A stretch of DNA of 56,488 bases from Aneurinibacillus danicus (GTDB lineage Bacteria; Bacillota; Bacilli; Aneurinibacillales; Aneurinibacillaceae): positions 1 to 56,488 of the forward strand of contig NZ_BJXX01000011.1 in assembly GCF_007991215.1 (NCBI RefSeq). Direction: 5' to 3'. The notes under the pieces are model-generated. The model saw nothing but the letters and a program-made list of their open reading frames with translations, was not told the DNA's origin and did no database searches. Shown one piece after another: positions 42,783-51,539 of the stretch (position 1 is the first letter of the stretch; the number at the start of each line of letters is the position of its first letter). Both the position numbers and the translations under genes were made by a program.

Positions 42783-42812
42783 AAAAAGGAGCGGACGGTA
42801 CCGCTCCTTTTT
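42783..42812 (+). terminator. Terminator after acyl-CoA synthetase
   Basis: AAAAAGGAGCGG (42783-42794), six-base loop, CCGCTCCTTTTT (42801-42812). Repeat copy B starts in its T-run. Confidence 0.9.
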
Positions 42813-42950
42813 CTGTGAAAATTGTGAGGAAAGAAGGAGAGAAAGAGGAAATGAGATCCAGGGAAGAAAAAGGCATTTGCCTTTTTCCACATGGAAATCA
42901 TTGTCTCGTTCTTTTCTCTCTTTTCCTTCGCACCTTAAAAGTCAGCCGTC
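42808..42950 (+). repeat. Dispersed hairpin repeat, copy B
   Basis: Purine-rich left half and pyrimidine-rich right half around GAAAAAGGCATTTGCCTTTTTC. It begins at the terminator T-run (TTTTTCTGTGAAAATTG). Shared with copy A to the right end AAAAGTCAGCCGTC and with copy C in inverse. The halves can form an imperfect ~50-bp stem. Confidence 0.88.
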
Positions 42951-42965
42951 CTTTCAGCATATTTA

Positions 42966-43976
42966 TTAGCTGATCGATTCGCTAACAATAACAGACCAGC
43001 CTTTTCCTTTGTATGCGTTATACCCTTTCGTTTGGCAGAAGGCGTATATTTTTTCTTGGCCGAAGCGGTCACGCTCAATCGTATAGCCGTATGGCTGACC
43101 TGAGAGAAGTTTTTTAACGGCAGACAACGAGGCGAGGTTTGTCTTTAGAATTCCTTGCCGATCGCGGGAAGCGATCACTGTACCCTCTTGATTAATAACA
43201 TAGAGTTCGCTTTGACTATCAATTTTGACCGTGTCGATAATATCGTAGATATAATTCCAATTGAAACGGGTGGTAAAGACGCCAAGTACGGAACCGTCGT
43301 CTTCGCGAACCGGGCAAGAATAAGCGATGGTATGCCCGTTCATCGCTTTGGAATAGTACATGTCCGTAACGTAAACATTGTTTGTTTTCATTGTCTCGCG
43401 AAACCACTGGCGATCGGACATATCGAGTCCGACTAGGTTCTGGTTAACGCCAGCCGCCACAACCTTTCCCTCTACATCAGTGACGAACAAATCGAAGTAT
43501 ACCTCATAAATGTCAACGATCTTTTTCATAAAGGCGGTTGCTTTTCGCTTTCGTTCCGGTTCTTGAACACGGAGGCACTCTTTAATGGCATTGAAGGTAG
43601 CCCAGGCTTGCACATCACAGTTCCGTTCAAAAAGGTTGCGATCGATTTTGTCAATGGTGTCAAAAGCTACGTCCGCTGTCCGGACGGCGATGACTTCGTT
43701 TGCCTTTCTCTGGATATTACGGATGAGTTCATCGCTTTCCTGATTGGCGGCTAAACATTGCTGCGAAAATCGTTTGATTTCGTCAGCTACGACAGAAAAA
43801 CCGCGTCCATACTCTCCGGCTCGTGCAGCTTCAATAGCTGAATTAAGCGCGAGTAGATTGGCCTGGGAGGCGACATGGTTAATCGTCTTTACTACTTGCC
43901 CCATTTTTTCGTTTGCCTGCTTTAGCTCATGAAGCAGCAGTGAGACATTCAACGACTCTGAATTCATTGTCTTCAT
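42966..43976 (-). CDS. Soluble MCP-tip plus Cache-domain protein (reversed order)
   Basis: A 336-residue protein without membrane helices. The N-terminus is a short methyl-accepting signalling tip ([32 protein letters not shown] near residues 33-65), and the C-terminal 200 residues are a Cache-like ligand domain (V-G-L-D-M-S-D-R-Q-W-F-R-E-T-M; V-T-D-M-Y-Y-S; L-G-V-F-T-T-R-F-N). Usual chemoreceptors have sensor first and a membrane helix. It may be a cytosolic sensor feeding CheA/CheW arrays. Start 43976 follows GGAAGGTGG. Confidence 0.8.
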   Translation of the reverse strand: MKTMNSESLNVSLLLHELKQANEKMGQVVKTINHVASQANLLALNSAIEAARAGEYGRGFSVVADEIKRFSQQCLAANQESDELIRNIQRKANEVIAVRTADVAFDTIDKIDRNLFERNCDVQAWATFNAIKECLRVQEPERKRKATAFMKKIVDIYEVYFDLFVTDVEGKVVAAGVNQNLVGLDMSDRQWFRETMKTNNVYVTDMYYSKAMNGHTIAYSCPVREDDGSVLGVFTTRFNWNYIYDIIDTVKIDSQSELYVINQEGTVIASRDRQGILKTNLASLSAVKKLLSGQPYGYTIERDRFGQEKIYAFCQTKGYNAYKGKGWSVIVSESIS

Positions 43977-44181
43977 GGAAATACCACCTTCCTTTTAGCC
44001 AAAATGAATTTAGTGTTATATATATGTTAGATAATTTAACATTAAATGTAAAGATATTTTTGACAAAAGGAATGTATTTTAACGAAAAAAGTGAAGCATA
44101 TAGTATGTTGCTGAAAGAAAGGAATCTCTGAAGAGAATATAGAATATTTAAATTTGAGGAAAAGTAGAGAGGAGTGAAGAG

Positions 44182-45006
44182 ATGAAACTGTATCTTTCCG
44201 TCGATATGGAAGGGATTACCGGGCTTGTGGATCAGACGTTTGTGGATGCACGAGAGCGAAATTATACGCGCGGCCAAAAGCTAATGACCGATGAAGCAAA
44301 CCATGTTATTGAAGCCGCATTTCAACAGGGATTCAAAGAGATTGTGGTCAATGACAGCCATTCTAAGATGAATAACCTGGTAATCGAACGGCTGCATCCG
44401 GAAGCGCAGCTTATCTCCGGAGATGTTAAGCCGTTTTCCATGGTACAGGGACTTGATGATACATACGCCGGTGCCATGTTTCTCGGGTATCATTCACGTG
44501 CCGGAAGAAGAGGTGTGCTCAGCCACACGATGATTTTCGGTGTGAGAAATATGTACATCAACGATCAGCCGATCGGCGAGCTGGGATTTAACGCATATGT
44601 GGCTGGACATTACGGCGTCCCGCTCTTGATGGTGGCGGGCGATGACGAGACGGCGGCCGAAGCCGAAGCGCTGATACCGGGCATTACAACTGCCGTTGTG
44701 AAGCGGCAGATTTCCCGGACGTCCGCACTCTGCCTTACGCCGGAGAAAGCGGGCTGGCTTCTGCGGGAAAAAACAAAACAGGCGATTGAGAATCGGAAGA
44801 ATGTGAAGCCTCTTACGCCGCCGGAGAATCCGGTTCTAACCATTGAATTCGCCAATCATGGCCAGGCGGAGTGGGCAGGCCTGATGCCGGGTACGACGAT
44901 TGAAGAGAACGAGCCCGTCGTGCATTATCAAGCGAGGGACATTCTTGAAGCGTATAAAGCGATGATCGTGATGACAGAGCTGGCAATGAAAGCAACGTTT
45001 TGTTAA
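44182..45006 (+). CDS. dppA: M55-family D-aminopeptidase
   Basis: A 274-residue zinc peptidase. All DppA metal ligands are at the expected positions: D8 and E10 in S-V-D-M-E-G, H60 in N-D-S-H-S, H104 in L-G-Y-H-S-R-A-G and E133 in I-G-E-L-G; the active-site H115 is in L-S-H-T. It cleaves D-amino acid-containing peptides such as D-Ala-D-Ala. Unlike B. subtilis dppA there is no Dpp peptide importer beside it. Ribosome site AGAGAGGAG. First gene of a four-gene run. Confidence 0.93.
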   Translation: MKLYLSVDMEGITGLVDQTFVDARERNYTRGQKLMTDEANHVIEAAFQQGFKEIVVNDSHSKMNNLVIERLHPEAQLISGDVKPFSMVQGLDDTYAGAMFLGYHSRAGRRGVLSHTMIFGVRNMYINDQPIGELGFNAYVAGHYGVPLLMVAGDDETAAEAEALIPGITTAVVKRQISRTSALCLTPEKAGWLLREKTKQAIENRKNVKPLTPPENPVLTIEFANHGQAEWAGLMPGTTIEENEPVVHYQARDILEAYKAMIVMTELAMKATFC

Positions 45007-45040
45007 TCAATAGGAACAAAAAGTGGAAGGGGAGAGACGC

Positions 45041-46036
45041 ATGCAAGAGAAATTTCGCGCATTGGTTGTCGATAAGACGGAGTCAGGGGATGTATCGGTT
45101 AAGGTAAAAGAGCTGTCCATAGACCAGCTTCCGCAAGGGGATGTCATCATCCGGGCTGCCTATTCAAGCGTAAACTACAAGGATGGCTTGGCCAGCACGC
45201 CGAACGGCAATATTGTTCGAACCTATCCGTTCGTACCGGGGATTGATGTAGCTGGAACGGTGGTCTCGTCAACGGATGAACGTTTCAAAGAAGGCGATCA
45301 GGTACTGGTCACCGGGTTTGAGCTGGGAGTGTCGCATTACGGCGGCTTCAGCGAGTATGTGCGTGTTCCGGCCGAATGGATTGTTCCACTTCCATCCGGA
45401 TTAACGCTCAGAGAAGCAATGGTCTACGGTACGGCCGGTTTTACCGCGGCGTTATCGGTGCAGAGGCTGGAGGAAAGCGGTGTTACACCGGACAAGGGTG
45501 AAGTGCTGGTTACCGGTGCGACAGGCGGAGTGGGCAGTCTGGCTGCGGCTATGCTGGCAAAGAAGGGGTATGATGTGGTCGCCAGTACCGGAAAAGAATC
45601 CGAGCACGGCTATTTGCGGGAGCTGGGTGTGAAGGAAATTATAGCACGGGAAGACGTAGCACCTGAGAAATTCAAGCCGCTCGGTAAGACGCGCTGGGCC
45701 GGTGCAGTCGATCCGGTCGGAGGCAATACACTGGCCTATGTGCTAAGTACAACGCAGTATGGCGGCTCTGTCGCGGTCAGCGGGTTAACCGGCGGGACAA
45801 ATGTGCCGACAACGGTGTTTCCGTTTATTTTACGGGGGGTCAATCTGCTGGGAATCGATTCCGTCTATTGCCCGATGGAGGTTCGTCTGCCGTTGTGGAA
45901 ACGGATGGCGGATGACTTGAAACCGGATCGCCTTGAGGATACGATTGCACACGAGATTACGCTGGATGAGCTACCACATTCGCTTCAGCGCATTTTGCAG
46001 GGACAAATGCGCGGGCGGGCCATTGTGAAATTATAA
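45041..46036 (+). CDS. YhdH/YhfP-type quinone oxidoreductase
   Basis: A 331-residue zinc-free medium-chain dehydrogenase. V-N-Y-K-D-G-L-A and V-P-G-I-D-V-A-G-T-V are in the GroES-like part; V-T-G-A-T-G-G-V-G-S-L-A near residue 155 is the NADPH motif; R-W-A-G-A-V-D-P-V-G-G near 225. The YhdH group reduces acryloyl-CoA-like or quinone substrates; the actual one is unknown. Start ATG 45041 after GGAAGGGGAG; a GTG six codons upstream is inside that ribosome site. Confidence 0.9.
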   Translation: MQEKFRALVVDKTESGDVSVKVKELSIDQLPQGDVIIRAAYSSVNYKDGLASTPNGNIVRTYPFVPGIDVAGTVVSSTDERFKEGDQVLVTGFELGVSHYGGFSEYVRVPAEWIVPLPSGLTLREAMVYGTAGFTAALSVQRLEESGVTPDKGEVLVTGATGGVGSLAAAMLAKKGYDVVASTGKESEHGYLRELGVKEIIAREDVAPEKFKPLGKTRWAGAVDPVGGNTLAYVLSTTQYGGSVAVSGLTGGTNVPTTVFPFILRGVNLLGIDSVYCPMEVRLPLWKRMADDLKPDRLEDTIAHEITLDELPHSLQRILQGQMRGRAIVKL

Positions 46037-46073
46037 AGATTGTTTATTCATCTTAAGAGAAGGAGACATGTAT

Positions 46074-46862
46074 ATGGAACTGAAATTAAACGGCAAAGTG
46101 GCGCTGGTCGTTGCCTCTAGCCAGGGGCTGGGCCGGGCGATTGCGGAGCAGCTTGTTAAGGAAGGCGCACACGTGATGATTACGAGCCGTCACGAAGAGA
46201 AGCTGCGGCAGGTGAAAGAAGAGCTGGAACAGCTGGGGACGGGGAAGGTAGCGTACCATAAAGCGGATATTACCAGTTATGATGAAATTAAGTCTCTCGT
46301 ACAGGCGACGCGTGAGACGTTCGGCGGAATTGATATTCTTATTAACAATGCCGGCGGACCACCGGGCGGCACATTCGAGCAATTTGATGATGAACAGTGG
46401 CAAAAAGCATTTGAATTAAATCTATTAAGTTATATCCGCCTCATTCGGGAGGTGCTGCCTGATATGAAGCAGGCAGGAGGCGGCCGTATCATTAATATCG
46501 CTTCTTCTTCCGTCAAGCAGCCGATTCCAGGTCTCATTCTATCTAACACATTCCGCTTGGGAATTGTAGGAATGGCTAAGACGCTGTCGATGGAACTTGC
46601 GCCCTATAACATTCTCATCAATACGGTGGCGCCGGGCCGCATCGCAACGGATCGCGTGGCGCATCTGGACCAGCTGAATGCTGAGAGGCAGGGCATTACG
46701 AAGGAAGAAATGGAAGAGAAAGCGAAGCAGGCCATTCCGCTTAAGCGGTACGGAGAGCCGGAGGAGTTCGCCAGGGTGGTAACGTTCCTCGTTTCTGGTG
46801 CCAGCACATATATTACGGGAAGCACGCTGCTGGTTGATGGCGGCATGATAACGTCAGTATAA
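46074..46862 (+). CDS. Atypical SDR lacking the YxxxK catalytic pair
   Basis: A 262-residue SDR with V-A-S-S-Q-G-L-G-R-A-I-A (nucleotide motif) and N-N-A-G-G near residue 90. At the place where Y-x-x-x-K is expected, after S-S-S-V-K-Q-P-I-P-G, the sequence reads I-L-S-N-T-F-R-L-G, so the usual Tyr and Lys are missing. A recurring bacterial SDR subgroup has this pattern; catalysis may be altered. ATG 46074 is eight bases after AAGGAG; ATG 46068 is too close. Same direction as its neighbours. Confidence 0.85.
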   Translation: MELKLNGKVALVVASSQGLGRAIAEQLVKEGAHVMITSRHEEKLRQVKEELEQLGTGKVAYHKADITSYDEIKSLVQATRETFGGIDILINNAGGPPGGTFEQFDDEQWQKAFELNLLSYIRLIREVLPDMKQAGGGRIINIASSSVKQPIPGLILSNTFRLGIVGMAKTLSMELAPYNILINTVAPGRIATDRVAHLDQLNAERQGITKEEMEEKAKQAIPLKRYGEPEEFARVVTFLVSGASTYITGSTLLVDGGMITSV

Positions 46863-46878
46863 AGAGAGAAGGGGACCG

Positions 46879-47508
46879 ATGAATCAAATACGCAACATTT
46901 ATTGTGTGGGAAGAAACTATCGGCTACATGCGGAAGAGCTGGGGAATGCGGTGCCGACTTCTCCGTTTCTCTTTTCTAAGCCGACCCATGCGTTGGTAGA
47001 AGCGAACGGGCAGACGATTGTACTGCCGGGAAATCAGGGTGAAGTGCATTACGAAACGGAACTGGTGCTGCATATCTTTCGTCCGTATGAGCCGGGAATG
47101 AGTGTGGAAGACATAGTGGATAAGATGGCATTGGGCATTGATTTTACGCTGCGCGATGTGCAGAGTGAATTGAAGAAGAAAAGTCACCCTTGGCTGAGAG
47201 CAAAAGGATTTCCGAATTCGGCGGTGTTGACGAAGTTTCATGCGTTTCCCGGGGAAGCGGCATGCGCTGAAACGGATTTCTCGCTTTTCAAAAACGGGGA
47301 GCGGGTACAGCGCGGCAACGTGAGCGATATGCTGTTTAACATGCAGACAATTATCGAATTTGCCGCCGAGCACTTCGGATTGGGGCAGGGTGATATTATT
47401 TATACGGGTACACCGGCGGGCGTCGGTCCAGTGGCGGATGGCGATAAGTTGGAGCTGCTTTGGGGCGATGACGTATGGGGAACTTGCGTGATTCACTTAC
47501 GTCTATAG
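46879..47508 (+). CDS. Fumarylacetoacetate hydrolase-family protein
   Basis: A 209-residue FAH-fold protein: G-R-N-Y near the N-terminus, the metal site H-Y-E-T-E-L-V-L near residue 55, D-F-T-L-R-D-V-Q near 89, K-G-F-P-N near 110 and Y-T-G-T-P-A-G-V-G near 174. Relatives act as acylpyruvase or 2-oxo-acid hydrolase/decarboxylase. The position after an SDR and a quinone oxidoreductase hints at a small catabolic set, which is inferred. Ends at the shared terminator 47525-47570. Confidence 0.88.
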   Translation: MNQIRNIYCVGRNYRLHAEELGNAVPTSPFLFSKPTHALVEANGQTIVLPGNQGEVHYETELVLHIFRPYEPGMSVEDIVDKMALGIDFTLRDVQSELKKKSHPWLRAKGFPNSAVLTKFHAFPGEAACAETDFSLFKNGERVQRGNVSDMLFNMQTIIEFAAEHFGLGQGDIIYTGTPAGVGPVADGDKLELLWGDDVWGTCVIHLRL

Positions 47509-47524
47509 ATAAAAAGAAGAAAGC

Positions 47525-47570
47525 AAAAACACCGCACTACCGGCAGCCAGGCCGGTTGTGCGGTGTTTTT
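47525..47570. terminator. Bidirectional terminator between FAH gene and ABC operon
   Basis: AAAAACACCGCAC (47525-47537) and GTGCGGTGTTTTT (47558-47570) with an inner CCGG/CCGG stem. It ends two convergent operons. Confidence 0.93.
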
Positions 47571-47575
47571 TGGTA

Positions 47576-48370
47576 TCAGTGCGTGCCGCCGAACATTCGG
47601 CCTACACCCTGAAGTTTCTCAAGGATGATAATGAGAATGACCGAGATAAAAATAACGACACTGGAAACGGAAGCGACCAGCGGATCGTACGCATCCTGCA
47701 TATGCGAGAAAATTTCGATCGGCAGTGTACGCATATCGGGAGATACCATAAACAGCGATACGGTAACATTGTCAAATGATGTCAAAAATGCGAACAATCC
47801 TCCCGAAATGATAGCCGGACGGATTAATGGCAGCGTCACTCTCCAAAATACCGTCAGCGGACTTGCGCCGAGAATCGCGGCAGCCCGTTCCAGATTGTAG
47901 TCAAATCCGCTTAAACCGGTAAGCACCAGCCGGATTACATAGGGGATACAGATAATGATGTGGGCAATCAGGAACCCTGTTCCGGTACCGGCCAGCATCA
48001 GTGGTGTAAAGTAAATAAGCAGTGCTACGCCTAATACAAGCTGAGGTACGCTAAGCGGCGAAGTCAGCAGCGACGTAATATACGATTTGCCCGGGATATC
48101 ATATTTGGCTATAGCCAATGCACCAAGCGTACCGAATAAGACAGAGAAAAATGCGGCCACCAATGCGAATTTGGCGCTATTGGCAAGAGCCGTCATGAAT
48201 TCCGGCCGCTCCAGCAGTTTCGTGTACCACTGGAAGGAAAAGCCCTGCGGCGGAAAACTTGGATAATTAGCGCTTGTAAAAGAAGCCGGAATGACGACAA
48301 GCAGCGGAATTAAAATATAAATAATGGTAAGGATGGCTACGAGCAGACGCAGTCTTCCCAGTGTTTTCAT
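47576..48370 (-). CDS. ABC importer inner-membrane permease (PotC-like)
   Basis: A 264-residue permease with six membrane helices and the EAA loop (N-L-E-R-A-A-A-I-L-G-A-S-P-L-T-V-F-W-R-V-T-L-P). It resembles PotC-type permeases of polyamine/iron/thiamine-like importers. Its ATG overlaps the stop of the upstream permease by one base (TAATG), so the two are coupled. Last gene of the operon; the terminator is at 47525-47570. Confidence 0.9.
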   Translation of the reverse strand: MKTLGRLRLLVAILTIIYILIPLLVVIPASFTSANYPSFPPQGFSFQWYTKLLERPEFMTALANSAKFALVAAFFSVLFGTLGALAIAKYDIPGKSYITSLLTSPLSVPQLVLGVALLIYFTPLMLAGTGTGFLIAHIIICIPYVIRLVLTGLSGFDYNLERAAAILGASPLTVFWRVTLPLIRPAIISGGLFAFLTSFDNVTVSLFMVSPDMRTLPIEIFSHMQDAYDPLVASVSSVVIFISVILIIILEKLQGVGRMFGGTH

Positions 48371-49317
48371 TATCGGAATACCTCCCTGAATCTGCTTTTT
48401 TCAAATCCGCGCGTAAAGACGGTTACAAGCAGCATGGTTGTAGCCAGAAGCACATAAGACAGCGCGGAACCGAATGTCCAGCGGAGCAGGTTGTTAATCT
48501 GATCATACGCCACAATCGGCATCATCGGTACGTTAGCTCCTCCCATGAGTGCGGGTGTAACATAGGCGCTCATCGACATGCTAAAAACAAGTACGCAGCC
48601 GGATACGATGCCGGGAAGGCTAAGCGGCAGCGTAATCGAGAAGAAGGTGCGCATCGGACTTGCACCAAGAATCGCGCCCGCTCTCTCCAGCGAAGGATCG
48701 ATATTATACAGGCTTGTGGCAATCGCTAAAATCATGAACGGCAGATACGCATTAGAAAGGCCGATAACCACCCCGACTTCTGAAAATAGCAGCTTCAGCG
48801 GAGCGCTGACAATGCCGAGTGAAGTCAATATACTGTTAATGGTTCCATTTGGAAGAAGCAAGAGATACCAGCCGAAGTTGCGCACCACAATGCTGACAAG
48901 CAAAGGGGATGCGATGAGCAGCGCAATGTATCCGCGTATGCGCGGCGAACTTTTGGCCATTGTCAATGCGACCGGGTAGCCAAGCAGCAAAGATACAAGA
49001 ACCGTATACAGGCTTACTTTTACTGTTATCCATAGTGACGATAGATAATAGGAGTCTGTAAAAAACAGCGCATAGTTTTTCAAACTGTATACTGCGTTTG
49101 TTGCGTTCGGGCTATCTGTATAAATAAAGCTTAAATACAGAATGTATAACATCGGTACGACAAAAAATCCAAAGATAAACAGTAAAATCGGAAGCAAAAG
49201 AAGAAGGCCGGGAAGATACGCTTTTTTCTTTTTGCGCGGCTTTGTTTTTATTGGTTCCGGTATCGTTGCCGGTTCCCGAATCACTTCTTGATGAGCATGA
49301 TGTCTGACGGATTCCAT
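48370..49317 (-). CDS. ABC importer inner-membrane permease (PotB-like)
   Basis: About 315 residues with six or seven membrane helices after a basic cytosolic stretch (P-K-R-K-K-K-K-like) and the EAA loop S-L-E-R-A-G-A-I-L-G-A-S-P-M-R-T-F-F-S-I. Partner of the PotC-like permease. I use ATG 49317, eight bases after AGAGGTG; ATG 49347 has no ribosome site. It overlaps the ATPase gene by 37 bases. Confidence 0.88.
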   Translation of the reverse strand: MESVRHHAHQEVIREPATIPEPIKTKPRKKKKAYLPGLLLLLPILLFIFGFFVVPMLYILYLSFIYTDSPNATNAVYSLKNYALFFTDSYYLSSLWITVKVSLYTVLVSLLLGYPVALTMAKSSPRIRGYIALLIASPLLVSIVVRNFGWYLLLLPNGTINSILTSLGIVSAPLKLLFSEVGVVIGLSNAYLPFMILAIATSLYNIDPSLERAGAILGASPMRTFFSITLPLSLPGIVSGCVLVFSMSMSAYVTPALMGGANVPMMPIVAYDQINNLLRWTFGSALSYVLLATTMLLVTVFTRGFEKSRFREVFR

Positions 49318-50387
49318 CCAATCATCACCTCTTTCCCGATTTGCCATGAAGCATCATACATAGGGGTTAAAATTTGCACGGATTTTCCGAGCAGGGTAGC
49401 GTCAATCTCCCAGGAAGCTCCCAGGTAGTTCATCTGAGTAATCGTCGCTTTGTGGAAGTGTTCCAGATGTCCGGATTGTTCCGCAGAAGCGAGGGACAGT
49501 TTTTCAGGGCGAATATATAGCTTTACTTCATCTCCCGGGCGGCATGTACGCTCGCTGCCCATAATGTTGTCCGCATCGACAAACGTTACCCACCCGTCTT
49601 CCAGCTGTACGGAAATTTTTCGGTTGTTGATTTCCGCCACTGTACCGTGGAAGCAGTTGGACTTACCGATAAACTGGAAGACGAACTCGGTTTCCGGATG
49701 GTTGTAAATGGTGGTCGGTGAACTGATCTGCTCGATTTTTCCTCCGTTCATGACGACGACCCGATCGGACATGGAGAGCGCTTCTTCCTGGTCATGCGTA
49801 ACAAAGATGGTCGTAACCCCAATTTCTTTCTGCAGTCGCTTAATCTCCGCACGCAATTCATGGCGCAGTTTGGCGTCTAGATTAGAGAGAGGTTCATCGA
49901 GCAGCAGCAGTTCAGGCTCCACGACAAGCGCGCGGGCGATGGCGACACGCTGCCGCTGTCCGCCCGACAACTCACGCGGGTAGCGATGCTCAAGTCCGGA
50001 CATTTTCACGAGATCGAGCGCACGGGCAATGCGGTTTTGTTTTTTCGGTTTGGGCACCTTGCGCAGTCTAAGACCAAAGTCGAGGTTTTCGTATACGGTC
50101 ATGTGCGGAAAGAGAGAATATGTCTGGAAAACCATTCCCAGGTCGCGTTTGTACGGGGGGATATGCGTTACGTTTTTTCCTTTAATATAGACATCCCCTT
50201 CATCGGCTTCGAGAAAGCCTGCGATTAAGTTCAAGGTGGTTGTTTTGCCGCAGCCGGAAGGGCCAAGCAGAGTGAGAAGCTCACCCTGCTTGATTTCCAG
50301 ATTGATGCCGTTCAATACCGTATTAGAACCGAAGCGTTTGACGACATTTTTGATTTCCACGTCATTTCTTGTTGCCAGTATGGTCAT
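49281..50387 (-). CDS. ABC importer ATP-binding protein (PotA-like)
   Basis: A 368-residue ATPase: Walker A GPSGCGKTT near residue 40, signature [15 protein letters not shown], Walker B LLLDEPLSNLD, switch His in V-T-H-D-Q-E-E-A-L, and a C-terminal TOBE-type regulatory domain (about 240-368). This domain layout is typical of polyamine/Fe3+/sulfate/organophosphonate importers. Ribosome site AAAGGGG precedes ATG 50387. Confidence 0.92.
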   Translation of the reverse strand: MTILATRNDVEIKNVVKRFGSNTVLNGINLEIKQGELLTLLGPSGCGKTTTLNLIAGFLEADEGDVYIKGKNVTHIPPYKRDLGMVFQTYSLFPHMTVYENLDFGLRLRKVPKPKKQNRIARALDLVKMSGLEHRYPRELSGGQRQRVAIARALVVEPELLLLDEPLSNLDAKLRHELRAEIKRLQKEIGVTTIFVTHDQEEALSMSDRVVVMNGGKIEQISSPTTIYNHPETEFVFQFIGKSNCFHGTVAEINNRKISVQLEDGWVTFVDADNIMGSERTCRPGDEVKLYIRPEKLSLASAEQSGHLEHFHKATITQMNYLGASWEIDATLLGKSVQILTPMYDASWQIGKEVMIGWNPSDIMLIKK

Positions 50388-50406
50388 GATACGTCCCCTT
50401 TCTTAC

Positions 50407-51522
50407 TTATTTTTTCAACAGTTTACCAAGCTGCGGTGTTACTTCTTTCGACCAGCGATCCGACCACTCGGCTCTCATTTTCGCAAATTTCGCAAAATCG
50501 GGCTTGTACGTTTTGTCTGTTTCTTTTAGTCCGATGAACGGTTCGTATTTCTCCGACAGTTTCATTCCTTTTACGACCGGATAGAATCCCGCGTCTGCCG
50601 TCGCTTTTTGCGCCTCTTCGCCTACAAGATAGTTAATAAAATCAAGCGCTTCCTTTTTATGCGGCGTGTTTTTAACCAGGGTAGCGCTGAATGCTTGCAG
50701 CGGTACACCCTCTTTCGGTACAACCATTTTGAGCGGAACACCGGAAACAGCCAGGTCTCCAATAGCGTAGCTTCCCATCACTGTTACGTCGGCGGCGCCC
50801 TGCTGCATAGCCGGCATCATTTGCGTCGAGTTTTTGTAGAAAGTGGACGAATAACCGGCAAGTTCTTTCGCTTTTTTCAGACCAGGCTCCATGTTATCGA
50901 TGCTGCCTCCGTTTGCCAGTGCCAGAGCGTATAAAGTATTAAAACCCCAGTCATTTGAAATATCCGAGAAGGCGGTTCTGCCTTTGTATTCCGGACGAGC
51001 GATGTCATTCCAGGATTCAATCGGTTTGATGTTATTCTTTTCGAAAGCCTCCGTGTTATAAGCAGGCGCGATGACAAGCCCGAAAGCAGGCGCGGCTGTT
51101 TTTTCCACAACGATAAAACGCGGATCGACGTTTTTCAGTGCAGGAACGTTCGTTTCGTCAAGAGGCTCGGTAAGTCCTTTTTCTTTGGCGCGCTGTACGT
51201 CAATCGGCACATAAAGTGCAATGTCGATCTGCGGCGCGTTTTTCTGCAGCTCTACTTTTGAGAGAATTTCACCTGAGAGGCCGGCGATGTAGTTGATTTG
51301 AATGCCGGTCTTTTCTTTGAACTTCGGAGCAATCTCGTCGCGAATGGCTTTTTCGATCTTACCTCCGTTTCCGGCGATGGTCAGCTGTTTGGCACCTTCT
51401 GCCGCAGGTGCGTTGCCAGCAGGGGCATCACCTGTTTTTTGTGCGGTAGGAACGCCGCAGCCTGCCAGGATGGCAAGCGTTAGAACGGCGAAGATAGAGA
51501 TGAGTTTTTGCAGTTTATGCAT
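50407..51522 (-). CDS. ABC importer solute-binding lipoprotein
   Basis: A 371-residue receptor with lipobox L-A-G-C (residue about 22) and an Ala/Pro linker. The mature part (L-T-I-A-G-N-G-G-K-I-E-K-A-I-R-D; G-L-V-I-A-P-A-Y-N-T-E-A-F; W-N-D-I-A-R-P-E-Y-K-G-R) fits the iron(III)/polyamine/2-aminoethylphosphonate receptor class. The ligand cannot be decided from sequence. It lies 19 nt upstream of the ATPase gene and 17 nt downstream of the TAXI gene, in the same operon. Confidence 0.9.
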   Translation of the reverse strand: MHKLQKLISIFAVLTLAILAGCGVPTAQKTGDAPAGNAPAAEGAKQLTIAGNGGKIEKAIRDEIAPKFKEKTGIQINYIAGLSGEILSKVELQKNAPQIDIALYVPIDVQRAKEKGLTEPLDETNVPALKNVDPRFIVVEKTAAPAFGLVIAPAYNTEAFEKNNIKPIESWNDIARPEYKGRTAFSDISNDWGFNTLYALALANGGSIDNMEPGLKKAKELAGYSSTFYKNSTQMMPAMQQGAADVTVMGSYAIGDLAVSGVPLKMVVPKEGVPLQAFSATLVKNTPHKKEALDFINYLVGEEAQKATADAGFYPVVKGMKLSEKYEPFIGLKETDKTYKPDFAKFAKMRAEWSDRWSKEVTPQLGKLLKK

Positions 51523-51539
51523 AGTAATTGACCTCCTTA

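Noticed and set aside
42496-42969. 157-aa plus-strand frame running through the end of the acyl-CoA synthetase and repeat copy B
   Set aside because: Out of frame with the ligase and passes through a terminator and the repeat; coding only by chance.
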